Origin: Streptomyces griseoruber
Lineage (GTDB): Bacteria > Actinomycetota > Actinomycetes > Streptomycetales > Streptomycetaceae
Assembly (NCBI RefSeq): GCF_001514205.1
Contig: NZ_KQ948784.1
Coordinates: forward strand, 58,208-122,207
Length of the DNA stretch: 64,000 nt
Direction: 5' to 3'
Shown one piece after another: positions 56,873-64,000 of the stretch (position 1 is its first letter; the number at the start of each line of letters is the position of its first letter). The notes beneath the pieces were generated by a model. That model did not search any database. It had not been told where the DNA came from and saw only the letters and a list, made by a program, of their open reading frames with translations. The translations under genes and the position numbers were made by a program.

Positions 56873-58261
56873 GTGCTCGACGGCGCGCAGAACATCTATG
56901 ACTTGGTGATTTTAGGGGGCGGGTCGGGAGGTTACGCAGCCGCTCTCCGCGCCGCCGATCTCGGCCTCTCGGTGGCGCTCATCGAGAAGGCCGAGGTGGG
57001 CGGTACCTGCTTACACCGCGGCTGTATCCCGACCAAGGCCCTGTTGCACGCGGGCGCGGTGGCCGACTCGGCCCGCGAAGCGGCGAAGTTCGGTGTCCGG
57101 TCGACGTTCGCCGGCATCGACATGCCGGGGGTGAGCGCGTACAAGGACCGCGTGGTCGGTCAGCTGTACCGGGGACTCCAGAGCACCTTGAAGGCGCGGG
57201 GAGTCCAGGTCGTCGCAGGCGAGGGACATCTGCGCTCGCCCCATGAAGTCGCCGTCGGCCAAGCCGTGGTGAGAGGTCGTCACATCCTGCTGGCCACCGG
57301 CTCGGCACCCGCCTCACTGCCCGGCCTGGTGATCGACGGCGACCGGATCCTCTCCAGCGAGCAGGCGCTCCGGCTCGATCACGTCCCCGGCTCGGCCGTG
57401 GTCCTGGGCGGCGGAGTCATCGGCTGCGAGTTCGCCTCCCTCTGGAAGTCGCTCGGCGCCGAGGTGACCATCGTCGAGGCACTGCCCCACCTGGTCCCCA
57501 CGGAGGACGAGGACTCCTCGAAGCTCCTCGAACGAGCCTTCCGCAGACGCGGCATCGCCTTCCACCTGAACAGTCGTTTCGCCGAAGCCGCCCGCACCGC
57601 CTCCGGTGTCCGGGTCACCACGGAGAGCGGCACCTCGATCGACGCCGAACTGCTGCTGGTGGCCGTCGGACGCCGGCCGGTCTCGGCCGGTCTGGGCTAC
57701 GAAGCCGCCGGTGTGGAACTCGACCGCGGGTATGTGAAGGTCGACGAGTACTGCCGCTCCTCGGTGCCGTCCGTCTCCGCTGTCGGAGACCTGATCCCCA
57801 CCCCGCAACTGGCACACGTCGGCTTCGCCGAAGGCATCCTGGTGGCGGAGCGGCTGGCGGGCCTCGACCCGGTGCCGATCGACTACGACGGCGTACCGCG
57901 CGTCACCTTCTCCCATCCCGAGGTCGCCTCCGTCGGCCTCACCGAGGCGCACGCGAAAGAGCGTTACGGCACCGACCAGGTCGTCACACTGCGGCAGAGC
58001 CTGGTCAGCAACGGCAAGAGCAAGATCCTCACAGCTCCCGGCGAGATCAAGCTCGTCCGGCGCAAGGACGGCCCGGTGCTCGGCGTCCACCTGGTCGGCG
58101 ACCGTGCCGGCGAGCTGATCGGCGAGGCGCAACTGATCGTCAACTGGGACGCGCTGCCGGACGAGGTGGCTCACCTGATCCACGCGCACCCCACCCAGAC
58201 CGAGATTCTGGGTGAAGCCCATCTGGCACTCACCGGGAAGCCCCTGCACGCCCACGACTGA
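56873..58261 (+). CDS. lpd: Dihydrolipoyl dehydrogenase, 462 aa
   Basis: Class I pyridine nucleotide-disulfide oxidoreductase: FAD-binding LVILGGGSGGYAAALRA, redox disulfide GGTCLHRGCIPTKALLHAGA, NAD-binding AVVLGGGVIGCEFAS, second FAD motif VSAVGDL, and the dimerisation-domain catalytic His in HAHPTQTEILGEA. It reoxidises dihydrolipoyl groups of 2-oxoacid dehydrogenase or glycine-cleavage complexes; none of those genes is visible here. GTG 56873 follows AGGGGGACAGGC. Codons 14 (56912-56914) and 47 (57011-57013) are TTA, so translation should depend on bldA. It may supply a starter- or extender-forming complex for the adjacent PKS, or be a displaced housekeeping copy. Confidence 0.93.
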   Translation: MLDGAQNIYDLVILGGGSGGYAAALRAADLGLSVALIEKAEVGGTCLHRGCIPTKALLHAGAVADSAREAAKFGVRSTFAGIDMPGVSAYKDRVVGQLYRGLQSTLKARGVQVVAGEGHLRSPHEVAVGQAVVRGRHILLATGSAPASLPGLVIDGDRILSSEQALRLDHVPGSAVVLGGGVIGCEFASLWKSLGAEVTIVEALPHLVPTEDEDSSKLLERAFRRRGIAFHLNSRFAEAARTASGVRVTTESGTSIDAELLLVAVGRRPVSAGLGYEAAGVELDRGYVKVDEYCRSSVPSVSAVGDLIPTPQLAHVGFAEGILVAERLAGLDPVPIDYDGVPRVTFSHPEVASVGLTEAHAKERYGTDQVVTLRQSLVSNGKSKILTAPGEIKLVRRKDGPVLGVHLVGDRAGELIGEAQLIVNWDALPDEVAHLIHAHPTQTEILGEAHLALTGKPLHAHD

Positions 58262-58458
58262 TCCAGTCCGCGGGACGGAGCCGTTCCACCCCGTCCCGCC
58301 CGGCCCCTACCACCACCTCACCGCTCGGTCACCGCTGCCCGCCGGGCAGTCCGCCGTGATGCCCGCGTACGTCCGCGCGGTCGCCGTCGCCCTGACCGCG
58401 GCCCGCCGTGCGCCCGACGGCGCGTTTCGCATGCCCGCACGGCCCCTCACCCGTCGAC

Positions 58459-58506
58459 GACGAAGACCCAGACGAAGACCCAGACGAAGACCCAGACGAA
58501 GACACA
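58459..58506 (+). repeat. Four 12-bp tandem repeats (GACGAAGACCCA)
   Basis: GACGAAGACCCA is repeated at 58459, 58471 and 58483, and a fourth, altered copy is at 58495. It lies 17 bp before the ATG of the acyl-CoA oxidase-like gene, inside the 58262-58522 gap. In one frame it reads DEDP repeats, but no convincing gene uses that frame. No other feature is seen in the gap. Confidence 0.85.
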
Positions 58507-58522
58507 ACGGGGAACTCACACG

Positions 58523-60343
58523 ATGGAACCACGCACCTCACTGCGCGATGCCTTGTCCTCGCTGGTGCACGGCGACTCCTACCGGGAGACGCTGCCGCGG
58601 CTGGAGGAGATCTTCTCGCCGGATCTCTTCGCCAGGCCGTCCGGACTGGCGGACCGGGACCGCCACGCCCTCACCTACCAGCGGCTGCGGCACATCAACG
58701 ACCGGCTCGAGACCGGCACACCCCTCCTGCACCACCGGGACCTGCTCTTCCCGCTGCTGGAATGGGTCGCCCTCGCCGACCCGTCCCTCTTCTACGCCTT
58801 CTTCCTGCACCACTGCACCACGGTCGGCTCGATCCTGGAATTCGGCGCGGGCCGCGACGACCTCGACGACGTCCTGGCGCAACTGGCCTCCACCGACGTC
58901 GTGGGCGCCCTGCTGATGACCGAACTGGGCCACGGCAACAGCAACGCCGCCGTGCGCACCGAAGCCGTCTTCGACCCGGACACCCGCGAGTTCGTCCTGA
59001 CCACGCCCGGTCCGGAAGCCGTCAAGTACCCGCCGAGCGTGGGATGTCCCGACATACCCCGGATCGGCATCGTCACCGCCAAGCTCGTCGTCGCCGAGCA
59101 GGACCGCGGGCTGTTCTGCTTCGTCGTACCGCTCAGGGACGCCGCCGGCCCCTGCCCGGGCGTGGTGATCGAGCCGCAGGACTCGGCGGCGATCCTCCCC
59201 CTCGACTGGGCCACCGTCTCCTTCCAGGGCGTACGCGTCCCCTACCGCCACTGGCTGCGGGACTCCGCCTCGATCGCGGCGGACGGCGGCTTCACCGACA
59301 CCCTGAGCAACCCCGCGATGCGCTCACGGCAGGCTTCCCGGCTCATCCGGTACGTCTGGGAGGTGGCCACCGTCGGACTCGCCGCCGTCACCCGGGCCAG
59401 CGCCGCCGTCGCCGTCCGGCACGCCCACGAGCGGTACACCAACGGCACGTTCGCCGGATTCGCCGACCCCATGCCGGTGATCCGCTACCGCAACCAGCAG
59501 CGCACGCTGTTCGGCGCCCTGTCCGCCGCCTACATCGCCGCGATGGCGGCCAAGTCGGTCTCCGGGCCCGAACCGGTCGGGCGCAGCGCCGGCGAGATCC
59601 GCACCCTCTTCACCCTGAAGGCGGTGATCGACCAGCTCGCCGAGCGGGTCACCGCGGCCTCCCGCGCCGCCTCGGGCGTCCTCGGCTTCAGCCCGCAGAA
59701 CCGCTTCCTGGACTACCAGGGCCTGGCCCACGCCTTCAACGCCGCCGGACTGAGCACCCAGGTCCTCCATCTCAACGCCGCCTGGACCATGGCCCTCGGC
59801 CTGGACTACCAGCCGCCCGCCGACGAACCCCGCACGCCGCACCAGCGCGACCTGCGCGACCCGGCCCGGTGGCGGGCGCTGACGGGCACCCGCGAGCGAC
59901 GACTGCACGAACGGCTGGTGGCCGGACTCGGCGCGGCCCGGGCCGGCGGGCTCGCCGAGTTCGAGGTCTGGAACGACCGCTTCGACCTGGCCGAGCAGAT
60001 GGCCGAGGCGCACGCCCTGCGCCTGCTGGTGGACCTCGTCCGTCAGGAGACCGACGCGCTGCCCGACGCCGACGCGCGCCGCCTCGCCCGCGACCTGTGT
60101 GCCCTGCACCTGCTCGGCGAGATCTCCGCGCACAGCGGCTGGTACCTCGCCGAGGGCCTGCTCACCGCCGAAGAGGTCAACGCCCTCCCGGACCTGCTCA
60201 ACCAGCTCTGCCAGGACATCGCCCCGCACGCCCGGGACCTCGCCGACGCCCTGGACGTGCCCTACGACCTGGTGGGCGCGCCGATCGTGCACGCCGACTA
60301 CGCGACCGCCTTCACCAAGGCCACCTTCGCCGACCCCGCGTAG
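58523..60343 (+). CDS. Acyl-CoA oxidase/dehydrogenase-like flavoenzyme, 606 aa
   Basis: An acyl-CoA oxidase-length protein (606 aa, longer than dehydrogenases). Motifs: ALLMTELGHGNSNAAVRTEA (FAD/substrate site), FVLTTPGPEAVKYPPSVG, DWATVSFQGVRVPYRHWLRD, RSRQASRLIRYVWEVATVG and a two-domain helical C-terminus (SGWYLAEGLLTAEEVNALPD). Enzymes of this type introduce an alpha,beta double bond into acyl-CoA or acyl-ACP. It lies between lpd and the PKS and 76 bp before the latter, so a role in making an unsaturated or branched extender or starter unit is plausible. The usual Glu base is not identified by eye. Confidence 0.87.
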   Translation: MEPRTSLRDALSSLVHGDSYRETLPRLEEIFSPDLFARPSGLADRDRHALTYQRLRHINDRLETGTPLLHHRDLLFPLLEWVALADPSLFYAFFLHHCTTVGSILEFGAGRDDLDDVLAQLASTDVVGALLMTELGHGNSNAAVRTEAVFDPDTREFVLTTPGPEAVKYPPSVGCPDIPRIGIVTAKLVVAEQDRGLFCFVVPLRDAAGPCPGVVIEPQDSAAILPLDWATVSFQGVRVPYRHWLRDSASIAADGGFTDTLSNPAMRSRQASRLIRYVWEVATVGLAAVTRASAAVAVRHAHERYTNGTFAGFADPMPVIRYRNQQRTLFGALSAAYIAAMAAKSVSGPEPVGRSAGEIRTLFTLKAVIDQLAERVTAASRAASGVLGFSPQNRFLDYQGLAHAFNAAGLSTQVLHLNAAWTMALGLDYQPPADEPRTPHQRDLRDPARWRALTGTRERRLHERLVAGLGAARAGGLAEFEVWNDRFDLAEQMAEAHALRLLVDLVRQETDALPDADARRLARDLCALHLLGEISAHSGWYLAEGLLTAEEVNALPDLLNQLCQDIAPHARDLADALDVPYDLVGAPIVHADYATAFTKATFADPA

Positions 60344-60419
60344 CCGCGCCCCATCCCCCCACCCGCCACCCCCACCTCTCTCCCCTTGCACTTGCCCTGC
60401 TCGGAAGGTTTGCAGCACT

Positions 60420-63400
60420 ATGCGTGACTCGTCCCAGACCCGTGCCCGGCTCACCTCCACATCCCCCACCCACGCCGTCGCCGTCGTGGGCATGGCCTGT
60501 CGGCTGCCCCTCGCCTCCGGCCCCGGCGCGTTCGCCCAGCTCCTGCGTGACGGCGTCGACGCGATCAGAGAGGTCCCCGCCGACCGCTGGAACGCGCGGG
60601 AGCACAGCGGCCCGGAGGCGGACGGACCCGGCCGGGCGGGAGCCAGGTGGGGCGGCTTCCTGGACGAGGCCGACCGCTTCGACGCGGCCTTCTTCGGCAT
60701 CTCGCCGCGCGAGGCCGTGGCGATGGACCCGCAGCAGCGACTCGCCCTGGAACTCGGCTGGGAGGCACTGGAGGACGCCGGCATCCTCCCGGACACCCTG
60801 CGCGGCACCGCCGCGGGCATCTTCGTCGGAGCGATCTGGGACGACTACGCGACGCTGGCCCACCGCCGCGGCATCGCCGGCCTCACCCCGCACACGATGA
60901 CCGGCCTCCAGCGCGGCATCATCGCCAACCGCCTGTCGTACGTGCTGGGCCTGCGCGGCCCCAGCCTGACCGTGGACAGCGGCCAGTCGTCCTCGCTCAC
61001 CGCCGTCCACCTGGCCTGCGAGAGCCTGCGCAGCGGCGAATCGAGCGTCGCCCTCGCCGGTGGCGTCAACCTCGACCTCGTCCCCGAAAGCGCGCTCAGC
61101 CTCGCGGAGTTCGGCGCCCTGTCCCCGGACGGCCGGTGCTTCACCTTCGACGGCCGGGCCAACGGCATCGTGCGCGGCGAGGGCGGCGGTCTCGTCGTAC
61201 TCAAGCGCCTGTCCGACGCCGTGGCCGACGGCGACCGTATCCACTGTGTCATCCGCGGCAGCGCGATCAACAACGACGGCGGGGGCGACAGCCTCACCAC
61301 CCCCAGCCGGGAGGCCCAGGCGGACCTCCTGCGCCGCGCCTACGAGAACGCGGGCGTGCGCCCCGCGGACGTCCAGTACGTCGAACTGCACGGCACCGGA
61401 ACCCGGGTCGGCGACCCCATCGAGGCCGCCGCCCTCGGCGAGGTCCTCGGCACCGCGCGGCCCGACAGCAACCCCCTGCTGGTCGGATCGGTCAAAACCA
61501 ACATCGGCCACCTGGAGGGCGCCGCCGGCATCGCGGGCCTCATCAAGGCCGCGCTGGCACTCGAGCACCGGGAACTCCCGCCGAGCCTCCACTTCCGCAC
61601 ACCCAATCCGGCGATCCCGCTGGCGGAGCTGCGCCTGCGGGTACACACGGAGAACGGGCCCTGGCCGAACGCCGACCGCCCCCTGATCGCCGGCGTCAGC
61701 TCCTTCGGCGTCGGCGGCACCAACTGCCATGTCGTCCTGGAGGACTGGCGCGCCGGCAGCGACACCGACGCGGACCGTCCGACCCCCGCCCTGTCCGGCC
61801 CCGTGCCGTGGACGATCTCGGCCAGGACGGAGGGCGCGCTGCGCGGCCAGGCCGAGGCGCTGCTCGCCCGCCCGGCCGACGAGGCGTCCCCGGTCGACCT
61901 CGGCCACTCGCTGGCCACCACCCGTACCGCCTTCCCGCACCGGGCCGTGATCCTGGGCCACACCACCGACGACCTCCGCACCCGCCTCGAGGCCCTGGCG
62001 GCCGGCCGTCCCGCCACCGGCCTGATCCAGGGCACCGCCTCCCGCACCCCGGTCCGCCCGGTCTTCGTCTTCCCCGGTCAGGGCTCGCAGTGGGCCGGCA
62101 TGGCCGTCGACCTCATGGACACCTCACCCGTCTTCGCCGAGCACATCCAGCGCTGCGAGCAGGCACTCGCCCCGCATGTGCCCTGGTCGCTCACGCATGT
62201 GCTGCGCGGCGGCAGCGAGACCGACCCGGAGCTGTCCCTCGACCGGCTCGACGTGGTCCACCCGGTCCTCTTCGCGGTGATGGTCTCGCTCGCCGCACTG
62301 TGGCGCTCGTACGGCGTCGAACCGGGCGCCGTGGTGGGCCACTCGCAGGGCGAGATCGCCGCGGCGCACATCGCCGGCGCGCTCTCGCTGGAGGAGGCGG
62401 CACGCGTGGTCGCCCTGCGCAGCCAGGCGTTCGCCCTGCTCGCCGGGACCGGCGGCATGGCCTCGGTGGCCCTGCCGGCCGCCGAGGTGGAGCAACTCCT
62501 CGCACCGTGGACGGACCAGCTGTCCATCGCGGCCGTCAACGGCCCGCGAGCCGTCACCGTCTCCGGTGACGTGCCGGCGCTCCACGAACTGATCGCCCAG
62601 TGCGAGAGCCAGGACATCCGCGTCCGCCTGCTGCCCATCGACTGCGCCGGCCACTCCGCCCACGTCGAGCGGATCCGCGAGCCCCTGCTGGACCTGATCG
62701 GCACCGTGACCCCCACGTCCGCGCAGGTGCCGTTCTACTCCACCGTCGAGGGCCGGTGGCTCGACACCGCCGAACTCGACGCCGGGTACTGGTACCGCAA
62801 CTCCCGGCGCACCGTCGGGTTCGAGCCCGCCGTACGGGCGCTCGCACAGGCAGGCCACGAGACGTTCATCGAGGTCAGCCCCCATCCCATCCTCGCCACC
62901 GGCATCCAGGAGACCGTCGAGGACCTCGACGGCCAGGCACGCGTGGTCGGCTCCCTGCGGCGCGGCGAGGGCGGCCTCGACCGGATGCTCACCGCACTGG
63001 CCGAGGCATCGGTGCACGGCGTCGTCGTCGACTGGACCGCCGCCTTCACCGGCTCCGGCGCCCAGCGCGTCGACCTGCCCACCTACGCCTTCCAGCGCCG
63101 CCGTTTCTGGCTCGACGCGCCGGACGCCCGTACGGCACCGGCCCTGCCCACCGCCGTCGCGGAGGAGAACGACCCCGGCGCGGAACCGGAAGAGCTCACG
63201 CTGCGCAGGCAGTGGGCCGCGCTGACCGAGACCGCGAGCCGGGCCGCGGCGCTCGACCTGGTCCGCACCCACGTCGGCATCGTGCTCGGCGCGACCGACA
63301 CCGACGACGTCGAGGTCGAGGCCTCCCTGCGTGAGCTGGGCTTCGACTCGATGATGGCGGTGGAGCTGCGGAACCGGCTGAACGCGGTGACGGGGCTGCG

Positions 63401-64000
63401 GTTGCCGAGCACGGTGGTGTTCGACCATCCGACGGCCGGCGCCCTGGCCCGGTTCGTACGGGCGGAGCTGCTCGGCGTGCCACAGGACACGGCGGGCGGG
63501 ACGGAGCCGTCGCCGGTGGCCGTGAACGGTGCGGCGGACGCCGAACCGATCGCGATCGTGGGCATGGGCTGCCGCTTCCCCGGTGGCGTGCGCTCACCGG
63601 AGGACCTGTGGCAGCTGGTGGTCTCCGAAACGGATGCGATCTCCGGCTTCCCGGTCGATCGCGGCTGGGACCTGGAGGCGCTGTTCGACCCGGATCCGGA
63701 TGCGGTGGGCAAGTCGTATGCCCGGACGGGCGGTTTCCTGTACGAGGCGGCGGAGTTCGATGCCGAGTTCTTCGGGATCTCGCCGCGTGAGGCGTTGGCG
63801 ATGGATCCGCAGCAGCGGTTGCTGCTGGAGACGTCGTGGGAGGCGATGGAGCGGGCGGGCATCGACCCGGCGTCGCTGCGCGGCAGCCGCACCGGCGTCT
63901 ACATCGGTGCCATGGTCCAGGAGTACGGTCCGCGTCTCGCCGACGCGAGCCCCGAGACCGAGGGCTACCTGCTGACCGGCACACACGGCAGCGTCACCGC
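60420..64000 (+). CDS. Modular type I PKS, loading module KSQ-AT-ACP then KS (runs off window)
   Basis: ATG 60420 follows GGAAGG. The first KS (about 20-440) has Gln189 in VDSGQSSSLTAVH, replacing the catalytic Cys: a KSQ that decarboxylates the starter unit. HGTGTRVGDP and KTNIGHLEGAAG are intact. AT (about 548-850) has FPGQGSQWAG, GHSQGE (Ser642) and CAGHS at 742 in place of YASH or HAFH; this xAGH form has been linked to ethylmalonyl or other branched substrates. ACP has Ser977 (LGFDSMMAVEL). A second KS begins at about residue 1040 (EPIAIVGMGCRFPGGVRSPE) and is cut by the window end before its active site. The usual N-terminal docking region is short. The 3' end lies beyond 64000. Confidence 0.94.
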   Translation, partial: MRDSSQTRARLTSTSPTHAVAVVGMACRLPLASGPGAFAQLLRDGVDAIREVPADRWNAREHSGPEADGPGRAGARWGGFLDEADRFDAAFFGISPREAVAMDPQQRLALELGWEALEDAGILPDTLRGTAAGIFVGAIWDDYATLAHRRGIAGLTPHTMTGLQRGIIANRLSYVLGLRGPSLTVDSGQSSSLTAVHLACESLRSGESSVALAGGVNLDLVPESALSLAEFGALSPDGRCFTFDGRANGIVRGEGGGLVVLKRLSDAVADGDRIHCVIRGSAINNDGGGDSLTTPSREAQADLLRRAYENAGVRPADVQYVELHGTGTRVGDPIEAAALGEVLGTARPDSNPLLVGSVKTNIGHLEGAAGIAGLIKAALALEHRELPPSLHFRTPNPAIPLAELRLRVHTENGPWPNADRPLIAGVSSFGVGGTNCHVVLEDWRAGSDTDADRPTPALSGPVPWTISARTEGALRGQAEALLARPADEASPVDLGHSLATTRTAFPHRAVILGHTTDDLRTRLEALAAGRPATGLIQGTASRTPVRPVFVFPGQGSQWAGMAVDLMDTSPVFAEHIQRCEQALAPHVPWSLTHVLRGGSETDPELSLDRLDVVHPVLFAVMVSLAALWRSYGVEPGAVVGHSQGEIAAAHIAGALSLEEAARVVALRSQAFALLAGTGGMASVALPAAEVEQLLAPWTDQLSIAAVNGPRAVTVSGDVPALHELIAQCESQDIRVRLLPIDCAGHSAHVERIREPLLDLIGTVTPTSAQVPFYSTVEGRWLDTAELDAGYWYRNSRRTVGFEPAVRALAQAGHETFIEVSPHPILATGIQETVEDLDGQARVVGSLRRGEGGLDRMLTALAEASVHGVVVDWTAAFTGSGAQRVDLPTYAFQRRRFWLDAPDARTAPALPTAVAEENDPGAEPEELTLRRQWAALTETASRAAALDLVRTHVGIVLGATDTDDVEVEASLRELGFDSMMAVELRNRLNAVTGLRLPSTVVFDHPTAGALARFVRAELLGVPQDTAGGTEPSPVAVNGAADAEPIAIVGMGCRFPGGVRSPEDLWQLVVSETDAISGFPVDRGWDLEALFDPDPDAVGKSYARTGGFLYEAAEFDAEFFGISPREALAMDPQQRLLLETSWEAMERAGIDPASLRGSRTGVYIGAMVQEYGPRLADASPETEGYLLTGTHGSVT

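Noticed and set aside
58408..60900. Long plus-strand frame containing the DEDP repeats
   Set aside because: It overlaps the acyl-CoA oxidase-like gene in another frame and becomes low-complexity Arg/Pro sequence; only the tandem repeat itself is kept.

Overview
This is a high-GC actinobacterial chromosome segment, almost certainly Streptomyces or a close relative. Supporting signs are GTG starts, ATGA-coupled operons, an AfsR/SARP regulator, and TTA codons confined to three genes. It has three parts: (1) a sulfur-scavenging region at about 1-16.4 kb, (2) a hybrid NRPS/PKS gene cluster at about 16.9-56.6 kb, and (3) lpd, an acyl-CoA oxidase-like gene and the start of a modular type I PKS at about 56.9-64.0 kb that runs off the window.

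Region 1. After the 3' end of a molybdopterin oxidoreductase, a minus-strand operon encodes a lipoprotein binding protein, two Dpp-type permeases, a fused double ATPase, a luciferase-like monooxygenase and an alpha/beta hydrolase. Its leader holds a -35/-10 promoter, a SAM-IV type riboswitch and a 38-codon leader peptide ending in Cys codons. Sulfur status therefore appears to be sensed twice. Upstream lie a DUF1684 gene and an F420-type LLM gene, each broken by an apparent single missing base. Divergent from them is a coupled pair, an isopenicillin-N-synthase-like oxygenase and an O-acetylhomoserine sulfhydrylase-like PLP enzyme. Then come an AraC/GyrI-type regulator, a muconolactone-isomerase-like protein, LysR and MerR remnants, and a Cys-rich hypothetical gene.

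Region 2. Two divergent operons start from 32.58-32.86 kb. This intergenic region is a nearly perfect inverted duplication of about 145 bp. Each arm holds three ATGGCGG-like heptamers at exact 11-bp spacing (SARP boxes), a -10, the RBS and about 17 codons. The leftward operon runs: BtrH-like/ACP fusion, AMP ligase, BtrK/VinO-type PLP decarboxylase, ACP, two acyl-CoA dehydrogenases, PPTase, second BtrH-like protein, free-standing A domain, flavin reductase and MFS exporter. The SARP regulator gene follows. The rightward operon runs: KS-AT-ACP; an NRPS with no adenylation domain (C, FkbH_N-like, PCP, C, FkbH-like, PCP, E); an ACP; a degenerate FkbH-like protein; NRPS C-PCP-C-A-PCP; NRPS (truncated C)-A-PCP; a second free A domain; an LLM monooxygenase; and a type II thioesterase. 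The likely logic is that an amino acid is loaded onto a free ACP, decarboxylated and oxidised there as in the butirosin AHBA or vicenistatin-type pathways, then moved to the assembly line. Two modules with FkbH-like domains where A domains belong are the most unusual element. The product is not recognised.

Region 3. A scar containing an inverted 18-codon remnant of a second lpd start lies at the end of the thioesterase gene and marks a recombination boundary. The following PKS begins with a KSQ-AT-ACP loading module and continues past position 64000, so it may belong to the same cluster or to a neighbouring one. No tRNA, rRNA, CRISPR array or insertion sequence was seen.
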